From NCBI GenBank assembly GCA_013314735.1, contig JABUFD010000008.1, forward strand, positions 64,001-128,000: 64,000 nt of DNA, read 5' to 3'. Made by a program: the position numbers and the translations under genes. Of the stretch, positions 26,613-34,849 are shown in pieces. The notes beneath the pieces are model-generated. The model was given only the letters and a program-made list of their open reading frames with translations. It was not told the origin of the DNA and did not search any database. Position 1 is the stretch's first letter, and every line of letters starts with the position of its first letter. This DNA is from Anaerolineae bacterium. Lineage in GTDB: Bacteria > Chloroflexota > Anaerolineae > Anaerolineales > Anaerolineaceae.

Positions 26613-26879
26613 GTTTCACTCCTTTGGTCTGCAATCCCCCCGTTGCACCAGAAGCAGTACAGCCAATTCAACCCCTGCACACGGACGGTAGTCAATATCC
26701 TTCAATGATATCTCTACCCGCATTATAACAAAAATCAAAAAAAACAACGGCCCCAACCCGGCACCCGTGGCATGCATTTCAACCCCGACATGGCGGTTCA
26801 TAACCACACGGTTCATCACAAAATGGGGTACCGTGCAGAGGGTTAACGCTTTGGTGTTTCTGCCTGCGTTATGCACAGG

Positions 26880-27280
26880 CGCAGCATGTGGATAGTCATT
26901 AATCATTCACTTAATGAATTGTATTTAAAGGTTAAAGTAGTCGTAGTAGGGGCTGTGGAAAAGTGGATAACCAGTCGCGGCGCGCCTTGCGGCCCCCATC
27001 CCTGCCGCCTGTGCCAGGGCACCCCCGCCCATGTGGGGGCAGATGGCCGGGGTTCACTGCGTTTTTATCCACAGCCGCGCCTGTGGACGGATTGTGTACC
27101 AATGTGGACAGGTTATCCACCATTGTCTGTGGATAACTGCCTTTCCGCACAAGTGGTGCTGCTTTCCGGCTACCCCCCAGATATGGGGGTGAGGGCAACA
27201 TTAAAACTCGAAAATAATTTCGAGTTTTCCACAGGGCGGGCGAGTTATCCACAGTTTTTGCACACTTATCCACAAAAAAA
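26880..27280. other. oriC-like DnaA-box cluster
   Basis: Four perfect DnaA 9-mers TTATCCACA (27065-27073, 27245-27253, 27266-27274 on +; 27128-27136 on -) and several one-mismatch boxes (26887-26895, 26962-26970, 27113-27121) lie in 400 non-coding bases. AT-rich stretches adjoin them (26900-26940 and 27196-27230), including the palindrome AAAACTCGAAA / TTTCGAGTTTT (27203-27213, 27218-27228). There is no adjacent dnaA or dnaN. The short open frames across the region are not genes. Confidence 0.7.
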
Positions 27281-27297
27281 CAGGGCTGGGTGAAATT

Positions 27298-28383
27298 TCA
27301 GGCGGAAGGGGTACCCCCCATATCTGCCCAGTCGTTTTCCCAATCAGCCACATCTGCGGGGGGCGCTGCCGGCTCCCATTCACTCACCGGCGCCAGCCCG
27401 ACCGCAGAGGAGAGCTCGTCCATCGTCTCGGCGATCCCGTCCAGCCAGGCATCGAGGCCGTCGAAGCGCGCTTCCAGGTCGGCATCGGCCAGGCCGGTGG
27501 TGTGCAGCAGCTGCTCGTAGGCCGCGGCGGATTCCGCCGGCTGCGGGCCGGGCAGGTCGAGCGCGGCCCAGGTGCGCAGCAGGATCCACAGCGCCGCGGC
27601 GGGGGTATCTTCCACCAGGGCGGCGGCGGCCTGGGCGTAGTAGTTTTCTTTGAGGGGGTGCAGTTCCAGCGGGGGCTGCTGCAGGGCGCGGTAGGCGGCG
27701 CGCCACGGATCGATCCACCCGGCGAGGGTTTCCCGCGCGGGGATCTCCTGCGAGAACTGCCCGATCAGCTGGGCGGTCCATTGGGGGGCATCGAGCGCGG
27801 CGGCGCGCTGCGGGAAATCCAGCAGCAGGCGGCGCGTGCCGAGGGGGGTGCTTTCCAGCAGGGCGAGGGCGTTGGCGCCCTCCTCCACCGCGCGCAGGCA
27901 GCGCAGGCGCTGGCGGGCGGCATCCTGTTCCTGGTAGGCGGCCATCTGCTGGCGGCGGGCATTTTGCAGCGCCGCGCGGGCGCGCCACAGCGAGTTCTCG
28001 GGGCTGTCGAACTGCGAGAAGGCCCCAGCCAGGACGAAATCGAACCAGTGGTTCTGCTCAAAGAACACGGTGGGCTTGCGCCACAGGTCGCACCCCAGCC
28101 ACGGCTGGCGGCGCAGGGCGCGCGGATCGCTGTACTCGGATTGGGCGCGGTGCAGCAGGTCAAAGTGGACCTCATCGGAGAGGCGCAGCAGTTCGCGGCG
28201 CGGCGCGCCGTTGGGGTAGGCATGCACGAACACCAGGTCGATATCGCCGGCGCCGCCCAGGCGGTTGTCCTCGTCCAGCAGCGAGCCGGCCAGGTAGACG
28301 CAGACGATGCTGCGGTCCTGGGCGGTGCGTTCGCGCACCAGTTGCCTGGCGTTCTGGGTCATGATCGATGGATTGATCCGCAT
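27298..28383 (-). CDS. Nucleotidyltransferase-fold protein
   Basis: 361 residues. The N-terminal third is a pol-beta/MNT-type nucleotidyltransferase: VCVYLAGSLLDEDNRLGGAGDIDLVFV contains the GS motif and the DxD catalytic pair (DIDLV), then a third acid in DEVHFDLL. The rest is helical (QMAAYQEQDAARQRLRCLRAVEEGANAL, HEPN-like in layout). The ATG at 28383 has CAGGAG 7 bases upstream; the frame is open to 28431. A TGGTATGAT box on this strand near 28430 may be the promoter. Substrate unknown; no partner antitoxin gene is visible. Confidence 0.8.
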   Translation of the reverse strand: MRINPSIMTQNARQLVRERTAQDRSIVCVYLAGSLLDEDNRLGGAGDIDLVFVHAYPNGAPRRELLRLSDEVHFDLLHRAQSEYSDPRALRRQPWLGCDLWRKPTVFFEQNHWFDFVLAGAFSQFDSPENSLWRARAALQNARRQQMAAYQEQDAARQRLRCLRAVEEGANALALLESTPLGTRRLLLDFPQRAAALDAPQWTAQLIGQFSQEIPARETLAGWIDPWRAAYRALQQPPLELHPLKENYYAQAAAALVEDTPAAALWILLRTWAALDLPGPQPAESAAAYEQLLHTTGLADADLEARFDGLDAWLDGIAETMDELSSAVGLAPVSEWEPAAPPADVADWENDWADMGGTPSA

Positions 28384-28484
28384 AGGTGTTCTCCTGCCCC
28401 GGGGGTGTGCAAAATGGAATGGCTCAATCATACCACAAGCCGCGGGCGCGGGTTTACGGGGAGCATTGCTGTATTAAAACGATA

Positions 28485-28680
28485 ACCACGGATTTCACGG
28501 ATTGGCGCGGAAAAGGAGGAAAATATCCGTGAGAATCTATGTTGATTATGAGAAAATCTGCCTTCGACAGGCTCAGGCAGCGTTTTAACGGTTGCTGAGC
28601 CTGCCTGCCCAGAGCCATGTCGAAGGGTCGAAGCACCGCGGTTAATAAAAAAGATCAACCCGCGGTTAACAAAAAAACCA
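28485..28680. repeat. Dispersed repeats (AACCACGG and CTTCGAC types)
   Basis: AACCACGGATTTCACGGATT near 28483, CTTCGACAGGCTCAGGCAGC near 28562 and CCATGTCGAAGGGTCGAAGC near 28616, ending in CGCGGTTAA motifs. Non-coding. A small hairpin GTTGCAG/CTGCAAC follows at 28683-28700. Confidence 0.75.
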
Positions 28681-28737
28681 GTGTTGCAGCTTCCTGCAAC
28701 CGGCACTGCATGTTTGACCGCTTGCGCGCGGGCGGGG

Positions 28738-28755
28738 GTTCTGGTTTAATCGGAA
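28738..28755 (+). promoter_or_regulatory. Shared upstream element of the packaging module
   Basis: GTTCTGGTTTAATCGGAA, the exact reverse complement of 20577-20594. It lies about 127 bases before the first gene of the packaging module and points the same way relative to it as the other copy does to the head module. Confidence 0.55.
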
Positions 28756-28881
28756 GTAGAAAATAGAACATTAATTCTACAATTCCTGACTGATTTTCTC
28801 CTCTCCTCCTCCCTCCTCTCCGTGCGCCGGGGATGGCCCCTCACCATCCCCGGCAACGGAACACCCCCATCGGAGAACGCC

Positions 28882-29157
28882 ATGCCGCCCGCATCCCTGC
28901 CCACCGCGCCCAACCCCTCGCTCGCCGATGAGATCGCTCTCGTCCGGCGCTTGCTGCAGCGCGTGAAGGCGCTTTCCGACAGCGAAGACTACGGCCTCGA
29001 CGATCTCCTCAAACTGCTCAACTCGGTCAGCCTCGCCGGTTCGCGCATGGCGCGCCTGCTGCATACCGAGGCGCAGCTCACCAAAAAAGAAGACCTTACC
29101 GAGATGCTCAACCGCACACTGGCGCAACTGCTGGATGAAATGGATTCGGAACGGTAA
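28882..29157 (+). CDS. Small helical phage protein, possible small terminase component
   Basis: 91 residues, nearly all helical: SLADEIALVRRLLQRVKALS, LDDLLKLLNSVSLAGSRMARLLHTEAQLT and a charged C-terminal helix LLDEMDSER. The ATG at 28882 has CGGAGAAC upstream. It is the first gene before the terminase on the plus strand. Position and helical make-up fit a DNA-packaging accessory or small terminase-like protein, but no HTH is clearly recognised. The following 200 bases to 29360 hold no obvious gene. Confidence 0.55.
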   Translation: MPPASLPTAPNPSLADEIALVRRLLQRVKALSDSEDYGLDDLLKLLNSVSLAGSRMARLLHTEAQLTKKEDLTEMLNRTLAQLLDEMDSER

Positions 29158-29360
29158 GAGACCATTGATTTGACTCCGCGGAAGGCGGAAGGCCGGCTGG
29201 CGCAGCCTGACTGCCATGGCCGGACCGGGCAAGGACACCCACCCCCTCAGCGCGTACCCGCCGGGGACCGTGCCGTACACAGGGTACCGCTCCCCTGCCC
29301 GCATCCGGGCCGCCGTCCTTCCCCCACGCGGAGTGGTTCATTTTCAAGGAGCCCCCCTTC

Positions 29361-29639
29361 ATGCCGGACGACCAGTTCAAACTCCTTTCCGAACGCATGG
29401 CGCGCGCCGTGGAGCGCGTGCAGCGTGAACTCAAAGAAATGCGCAGCCTGCTGGAACACAACCAGGCCCTGCTGGAACAGCGCGTCAGCCTGCTGGAAAG
29501 CGCCAGCCGCGACCACGAAACCCGCCTGCGCGAGGCGCACACCGGCATCACCCAGTTCAAGGTGTGGTCGGGCCTCACCAGCGGTTCTTCGGGGCTGCTC
29601 TCGCTGCTGGCCTTGCTGCGCACCTTCCTTGGCCGTTGA
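29361..29639 (+). CDS. XhlA-like coiled-coil membrane protein
   Basis: 92 residues: a long coiled coil (SERMARAVERVQRELKEMRSLLEHNQALLEQR...), then a C-terminal hydrophobic helix (SGLTSGSSGLLSLLALLRTFLG). This is the layout of phage haemolysin XhlA, which acts with a holin in lysis. AAGGAG lies 10 bases before the ATG. Its last bases overlap the likely TTG start of TerL. Confidence 0.6.
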   Translation: MPDDQFKLLSERMARAVERVQRELKEMRSLLEHNQALLEQRVSLLESASRDHETRLREAHTGITQFKVWSGLTSGSSGLLSLLALLRTFLGR

Positions 29640-31332
29640 TCCCCCGCGCACGCTCGAACAGGCGCTGCACTGCGCCCTGCGCGACCCGCTCGTGTTCTGC
29701 GCGGCGGGGAGCGGCCTGCGCCTGCGCCGCTACCAGCAGGCCCCCCTGCGCGCCATCCTCCAGGCGGTGCGCAGCGGCAGCGGGCACAGCTTTGTGGTGC
29801 TGTTCCCGCGCCAGAGCGGCAAGAACGAACTCCAGGCGCAGCTGGAAGCCTACCTGCTGCTGACCCTCTCGCTGCGCGAGAGCGAGATCGTCAAGGTGTC
29901 ACCCACCTGGAAACCACAAAGCCTGAATGCGATGCGCCGCCTGGAACGCGTGCTGGAAGCGAACCTCTTCACCCGCGGGCGCTGGAGCAAGGAGAGCGGT
30001 TACATCTACCGCCTGGGACGGGCGCGGGTATTCTTCCTCTCCGGCCAACCCACCGCCAATATTGTCGGTGCCACCGCCTCGACCCTGCTGGAGGTGGATG
30101 AGGCGCAGGATGTGGGGATTGAGAAATTCGAGAAGGAGATCGCCCCGATGGCGGCCAGTACCAATGCGGTGCGCGTGTTCTGGGGTACGGCCTGGACCTC
30201 CGCCACGCTGCTGGCGCGGGAACTGCGCGCGGCCCAGGCGCAGGAGCAGATTGACGGCGTGCGGCGTGTGTTCCGGATCGATGCCGATGGTGTGGCGGCC
30301 GAGGTGCCCGCCTATGGGCGTTTTGCGGCGGCGCAGGTGGCCAAACTTGGGCGCCAGCACCCACTGGTGAAAACCCAGTTCTACGGCGAAGAATTGCAGG
30401 GCGAAGGCGGGATGTTTCCGCCGGAACGCACCGCGCGCATGCAGGGCAGCCAACGCCCCGAAGCCGCCCCCGCCCCCGGCGCGCTGTACGCCTTCCTGAT
30501 CGACTTCGGCGGCGCTGCCGTTAACACGCTGCCCGAAAAAACGCTCCCCGAGCTTGTCGAGGGGAGATTGCAACATAATCGCAACGATGTCGCTTCGACC
30601 GTCAAAACGCTGCCTGAGCTTTACACTGAGCAGCGTCGAAGTGCTGTCGAAGGCAGATTCTCGCATGAGCACGACGCCGATCGTCAGCATGACGCTGAGC
30701 GTCAGCACGACGCTGAGCGTCAGCATGACGCTACTGCCCTGACCATCGTGCGCGTGCTGCCGCCCGGCACGGAAACCGGCCTGCTGCCGCTGCCGCGCTA
30801 CCTGGTGGTGCGCCGCCTCTCCTGGACTGGCGCGCCCTACACCGCCCTCTACAGCGCCCTGCGCGGCCTGATCGACACCTGGCAGCCGCGCGCCGTGGTC
30901 ACCGATGCCACCGGCCTGGGCGCCCCGCTGAGCGCCTTCCTCGAACATGCCTGCCCCGGGCGCGTGTTCCCGTTCGTGTTCACCGCCGCTTCCAAGAGCC
31001 AGTTGGGGTGGGATTTCCTGGCGTTGGTGGAGGGTGGGCGCTGGCAGGAACCGCTCACCGATGCCGACCCCGAACAGCGCGCGGCACAGGCGGCCTTCAC
31101 CCGCCAGCTGCAATTCACCCGGATGGAAACCCGCCCCGGCGAGGGGCGCAGCCTGCGCTGGGGAGTACCCGACGGCACGCGTGATGCCGCCAGCGGCGAA
31201 ACCATCCACGATGACTGGGTGCTTTCCGCCGCCCTCGCCGCCCGCCTCGACCGCCTCGATTGGCGCGCCGCCCCCGTCCCGGCCCTGATCCGCGCCGCCG
31301 ATCCGCTGGATTCCCTCGACCGCGGTTTCTGA
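29629..31332 (+). CDS. Phage terminase large subunit (TerL)
   Basis: About 567 residues from a probable TTG start (29629); the start is not certain because no strong ribosome site is seen. ATPase motifs: Walker A PRQSGKNE (about 60-67), Walker B TLLEVDEAQDV, coupling motif FWGTAWT. The C-terminal nuclease has FLIDFGG, VVTDATGLG and HDDWVLSAAL (acid cluster). Between the first nuclease strand (residue 297) and the next (369) about 70 residues are repeat-derived, including three 6-residue tandem repeats DAERQH. This insertion lies next to the catalytic centre, so activity is doubtful. Longer in-frame extension to 29170 is rejected. Confidence 0.85.
   Translation: MAVDPPRTLEQALHCALRDPLVFCAAGSGLRLRRYQQAPLRAILQAVRSGSGHSFVVLFPRQSGKNELQAQLEAYLLLTLSLRESEIVKVSPTWKPQSLNAMRRLERVLEANLFTRGRWSKESGYIYRLGRARVFFLSGQPTANIVGATASTLLEVDEAQDVGIEKFEKEIAPMAASTNAVRVFWGTAWTSATLLARELRAAQAQEQIDGVRRVFRIDADGVAAEVPAYGRFAAAQVAKLGRQHPLVKTQFYGEELQGEGGMFPPERTARMQGSQRPEAAPAPGALYAFLIDFGGAAVNTLPEKTLPELVEGRLQHNRNDVASTVKTLPELYTEQRRSAVEGRFSHEHDADRQHDAERQHDAERQHDATALTIVRVLPPGTETGLLPLPRYLVVRRLSWTGAPYTALYSALRGLIDTWQPRAVVTDATGLGAPLSAFLEHACPGRVFPFVFTAASKSQLGWDFLALVEGGRWQEPLTDADPEQRAAQAAFTRQLQFTRMETRPGEGRSLRWGVPDGTRDAASGETIHDDWVLSAALAARLDRLDWRAAPVPALIRAADPLDSLDRGF
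30535..30735 (+). repeat. Dispersed palindromic elements and 18-bp tandem repeat inside terL
   Basis: CGCTCCCCGAGCTTGTCGAG, GATGTCGCTTCGACC and GCTGCCTGAGCTTTACACTG followed by AGCAGCGTCGAAGTGCTGTC are standard modules of the intergenic clusters. They are followed by GACGCTGAGCGTCAGCAC repeated about 3.5 times (18-bp period, 30680-30735). The whole insert is open and in frame. Confidence 0.85.
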
Positions 31333-31351
31333 TCTCTCCTGCGAATGATGG

Positions 31352-31357
31352 TACAAT
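31352..31357 (+). promoter_or_regulatory. Extended -10 box (TGGTACAAT)
   Basis: TACAAT preceded by ATGG, 33 bases before the PP-loop gene start. The same box and flank (TGGTACAATCACC) occurs at 38414-38426 before another gene. Confidence 0.5.
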
Positions 31358-31390
31358 CACCCCAGGTTGTCCATTCCGCCGGGGTACCGC

Positions 31391-32599
31391 ATGCACATTT
31401 CCCAGCCGCAGCTCCAATTCGATGCCGAAACCGCCACCCTTTCCGCCGCGGTGGTTTGTGATACCCCCGGGCTGAACCTGCCGGAAACCCTCTGGCTGCG
31501 TTTCCCGGCCGCCGTGGCGCCCTACCTCGCGCCGCGCGCCGATGCCTTCCTGGTCGCCCTGCTGCTGCCGGCGATGTTGCTCGGCGAGGGCCTCACCGTG
31601 GAAGGCGAGGTGTCGCCGCGCCTGCTGCGCGGGGTGGATGATTTTCAGCACCTGTTCAGCGCCTGGCGTCCGGGCGTGCTGCAGCGGGTTCCCATTTCCG
31701 CCCCGCGGCGCTCCGTCCCGCAAGCCGCCTCCCACGGCCGCAGTGCCGCCGCCACCTTTTCCGGCGGGCTGGATTCGTTCTATAGCATCTGGCGCCACCA
31801 GCCGCCGCAGTGTTCCGCCCCCGAACGCCAGGTGCGCCATGCCCTGGTGATGACCGGCATCCCCGGCATCCGCGTCCACCAGGCCGAAGCGGTCTCCGGC
31901 TGGATCGACAGCCAGCGCGCGCTGCTGGCCGGGCTGGGGGTGCAACTGCTGCGGATCGATTCCAACTGGGAACAATTCCAGCCGCGCGGACTCGAAAACC
32001 AGATGTCCTATGCCATGCCGCTGATCGCCGCCGCCCATGCCCTCGCGCCGCTGCTGCATACCTTCTACCTGCCGGGCGCGCTCAACTACGACAACCTCCA
32101 CCCCGACGGCTCCACCCCCTACAGCGACCCGCTCCTCAACAGCGAGATCCTCGAGATCTATCCCCACGGCAGCGCGGTGGGACGGATGGACAAGCTGCGC
32201 GCGATGCAGGACTGGCCGCCGCTGCACGGCAACCTGCTGGTGTGCTTCGACAGCACCCGCCCCGATTTCGCCGCCAATTGCGGGGTGTGTTCCAAGTGCC
32301 TGCGCACGCGCATGATGATCGAGATGCTCGGCAAAACCGGCACCTTCCGCACCTTCCCCGCCGCCCTCCAGCCGCGCGACATCCTCCTGTGGGGACGCTG
32401 GCTCGAGATCGGTTTCCGCTGGGAAACCGAAGTGCTGCGCCACTGCCTGCGCCAACGCCGCGACCTGCTGCCGCTGGTGCTGGTCAGCCTGGCGCTGGGC
32501 TACGCGCGCCGCTGGCTCAAGCGCGTCCTGCCGCGCGGCCTCAAGCGCCGCATCTATCGCCGCACCAGTCCCGCCTATTACCGCCGCTACCTCGATTGA
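31391..32599 (+). CDS. PP-loop ATPase superfamily protein (first of tandem pair)
   Basis: 402 residues. The centre has the PP-loop signature ATFSGGLDSFYSIW (about 122-135), which binds ATP and adenylates a substrate in QueC-, NadE- and ThiI-type enzymes. The C-terminal NCGVCSKCLRTRMMIEMLG carries a Cys cluster like the QueC zinc site. The N-terminal ~110 residues are beta-rich and the last ~50 are basic. Substrate unknown. The paralogue follows 12 bases later, so the two are co-transcribed. They lie just after terL but are more likely host or cargo genes than phage morphogenesis genes. Confidence 0.72.
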   Translation: MHISQPQLQFDAETATLSAAVVCDTPGLNLPETLWLRFPAAVAPYLAPRADAFLVALLLPAMLLGEGLTVEGEVSPRLLRGVDDFQHLFSAWRPGVLQRVPISAPRRSVPQAASHGRSAAATFSGGLDSFYSIWRHQPPQCSAPERQVRHALVMTGIPGIRVHQAEAVSGWIDSQRALLAGLGVQLLRIDSNWEQFQPRGLENQMSYAMPLIAAAHALAPLLHTFYLPGALNYDNLHPDGSTPYSDPLLNSEILEIYPHGSAVGRMDKLRAMQDWPPLHGNLLVCFDSTRPDFAANCGVCSKCLRTRMMIEMLGKTGTFRTFPAALQPRDILLWGRWLEIGFRWETEVLRHCLRQRRDLLPLVLVSLALGYARRWLKRVLPRGLKRRIYRRTSPAYYRRYLD

Positions 32600-32611
32600 C
32601 CGGAGCCGCCG

Positions 32612-33814
32612 ATGATCATTGACCCCCCGCAAGTGCGCATGCTCGAATCCCAGGTGGAACTCTCCGCCGCCGTCACGGTCGATTCCCGCGCGCACGCCTT
32701 CCCGCCGCGCCTGTGGTTCCGCTACCCGGCGGCGCTGGCGGCGCAAGTGCATCCGCGCGCCGATGCCTTCCATGCCGCCCTGCTGCAAACCGCGATGGCC
32801 CTGGGCGAAGACCTGCACACGCGTGGGCCGCTTTCGCCGCGCCTGTGGTACGCCGCCGAAGATTACCAGGCGCTGTTCCGCACCTGGCGCCCGGCAGTCT
32901 TTCCCCGCCCGATCCGCGTGACGGCCGAAGACCTGGTGGAACTGCCCCCCGCCGCCTGTGCCGGCCGCAAGGTGCTGGCCTTCTCCGGCGGGCTGGATGC
33001 CTACTTCACCCTGCACCATTTATTAAAGGAAGAAGCCGACCACCCCGGGGAGACCGTCTTCGATGCCGGGCTGACGATCCTCGGGCTGCGCCGCACGCGC
33101 CTGGAAGACCAGCCCCGCTACCAGCGCCAGCTGGCGCAGCACCAGGCGGTGCTGTCCGCGCTCGGCAAGCAATGGATCGCGGCAGAAACCAATATCCTCG
33201 ACTTTTTCCCGCCCGGGCTGGATTTGCTGATGTGGATCGCAACCTCGCTCAACAGCACGGTGATGGGGCTGGGCGGGTTGTTCGGCACGCTCTACATGGC
33301 GGCCGGCACCGATTACAGCCGCCTGGTGCCGGCCGGGGCCAGCCCGTTGGTCAACAACCTGCTGCGCACCGAACGCCTGGAGGTGTACACCCACGGCATG
33401 CCCTACAGCCGGCTGGAAAAACTGCGCCTGCTGCAGGATTGGCCTGTACTGCATGACAACCTGGTGGTGTGCTTTGACCACCTGCGCCCCGATTACACCG
33501 TCAATTGCGGGGTGTGCCCCAAATGCCTGCGCACGCGCGCCGCAATGGAAGTGCTGGGGATCACCGGGCGCATCCGCACCTTTCCGGCGCAATTTACCCT
33601 GCGCGATGTGCTGCGCTGGGGGCGCTGGCTCGAGATCGGGCACGGCTGGGAGGGGCACCTGCTGGCGTACGCCCGCGCCCACAACCGGCGCGTGCTGCCG
33701 CGCCTGCGCCTGGGGATCGCGATCGGGGTGGTGCGGCGCGTGCTGAAAACCCTCACCCCGCCCTTCCTGCGCCGCCTCGCCTACCGCCTCAGCGCCCCGC
33801 GCTATTTCCGCTGA
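32612..33814 (+). CDS. PP-loop ATPase superfamily protein (second of tandem pair)
   Basis: 400 residues, paralogous to the preceding gene throughout. The PP-loop is VLAFSGGLDAYFTLHHL; the usual SGGxDS serine is replaced by Ala (GGLDA). The Cys cluster is NCGVCPKCLRTRAAMEVLG, and the end block is LRWGRWLEIGHGWEGHLLAYARAHNRRVLPR. CGGAGCCG precedes the ATG. The Ser-to-Ala change might reduce catalysis, so one copy may be regulatory. Pathway unknown. Confidence 0.7.
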   Translation: MIIDPPQVRMLESQVELSAAVTVDSRAHAFPPRLWFRYPAALAAQVHPRADAFHAALLQTAMALGEDLHTRGPLSPRLWYAAEDYQALFRTWRPAVFPRPIRVTAEDLVELPPAACAGRKVLAFSGGLDAYFTLHHLLKEEADHPGETVFDAGLTILGLRRTRLEDQPRYQRQLAQHQAVLSALGKQWIAAETNILDFFPPGLDLLMWIATSLNSTVMGLGGLFGTLYMAAGTDYSRLVPAGASPLVNNLLRTERLEVYTHGMPYSRLEKLRLLQDWPVLHDNLVVCFDHLRPDYTVNCGVCPKCLRTRAAMEVLGITGRIRTFPAQFTLRDVLRWGRWLEIGHGWEGHLLAYARAHNRRVLPRLRLGIAIGVVRRVLKTLTPPFLRRLAYRLSAPRYFR

Positions 33815-33910
33815 ACCCGCCGCCTGCCGCAACCTGTTGTTGCCATCACCCGGAACCGTTTCAACGCCCCGGCTGGGAGGGTGCGCTGCGATCCGTGCCC
33901 ATGGTTCAGG

Positions 33911-34534
33911 TTATTCCGATCGCGGCTTTTTCACCCACATTGCCGGCCGTACGCCACCTTGATTGCTTTTCGTGATGGGATGAAGCGTATTGAATGTGGT
34001 TTTGGAGATCCCATTCCCCTGGATGCCAATGTTCCCATCGCCATGAATATACACCGCCACCCTGTTATGTTTTCCAGGCGTTCGTGTCCACCACCACCAG
34101 GACGAATCCATGAACAGCGCCTTTCTTTTGACGTTGTTCTCATCTTTGCGTTCAAACCAGTAGCGTTGGTTTTGTTTTGGCTGGTCCAGCAGCCGGCTGC
34201 TATCCCCAAAGTAGGATCGCACAACTTCATTCAACGACAGTAAGAATACGCGATCCAGGGTATCTGCGCCGCCCGGGCTGCCGTACCAGGGGTTGCCTGC
34301 GTTTTCATTGTGCGTGGTGACTATTTGCTCCTGGTCAGCGGCGCTGAATCTTTCAAGGAACGTCGTATTTAAATAGTGCCGGATTTCGGATTGCTCCCAG
34401 GTGATCGGTTCTTTTTGATCATGATAATCCCGCTGCTCGATCATCTGATCCGAGAGGATCAACACCCGGTCTTCCTGGATATCCAGTATTCTCCATGGCG
34501 TATTGCCAAAAGTGATGATGCTGCCAATGTTCAT
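33911..34534 (-). CDS. DUF6273-type protein
   Basis: 207 residues: MNIGSIITFGNTPWRILDIQEDRVLILSD at the N-terminus, WEQSEIRHYLNTTFLERFSAADQ, DRVFLLSLNEVVRSYF, WWWTRTPGK and GGVRPAMWV. These are the hallmarks of the DUF6273 family (a formylglycine-generating/SUMF-like fold is often suggested), found in secreted and cytoplasmic proteins of many bacteria. No signal peptide. Its GC content is intermediate between the GC-rich left and AT-rich right neighbours. Function unknown. Confidence 0.8.
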   Translation of the reverse strand: MNIGSIITFGNTPWRILDIQEDRVLILSDQMIEQRDYHDQKEPITWEQSEIRHYLNTTFLERFSAADQEQIVTTHNENAGNPWYGSPGGADTLDRVFLLSLNEVVRSYFGDSSRLLDQPKQNQRYWFERKDENNVKRKALFMDSSWWWWTRTPGKHNRVAVYIHGDGNIGIQGNGISKTTFNTLHPITKSNQGGVRPAMWVKKPRSE

Positions 34535-34849
34535 TGAACGGTTCCTTATCTGATCTATCTCTTCCGCCCGTGCCAGGCGCGAGCTGTTGTTTCTATGCCC
34601 AGGATTGGGGATGTGGTGCGAGTTTCACAGCCAATAGTACCATCGGAACCCAACAGGGTCACCAGTTATTGCTGTTCCCAACCCAATCACAAGTTGAAAG
34701 GTAAACAGGTTATTCTTCATGAATCTATGTGCATGTATTGGAAGGAGAAAAATTTTTTTTTGAATGCTATACTAAGGTAAAAGACAACCAATTTTATCGA
34801 TATCATCTATACATAACATTGTTCATCTACGAAGTAAAGGAGTCAGAAG

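Noticed and set aside
26871-27293. Plus-strand ORF across the DnaA-box cluster
   Set aside because: It has no ribosome site or family; the DNA is dominated by DnaA boxes.
28777-29304. Minus-strand ORF opposite the first packaging gene
   Set aside because: Antisense to a plausible coding gene with ribosome site; composition only reflects GC bias.
15225-30735. Repeat inserts in phage genes as frameshift or assembly errors
   Set aside because: All three keep the frame and match distinct genomic copies, which errors would not produce.
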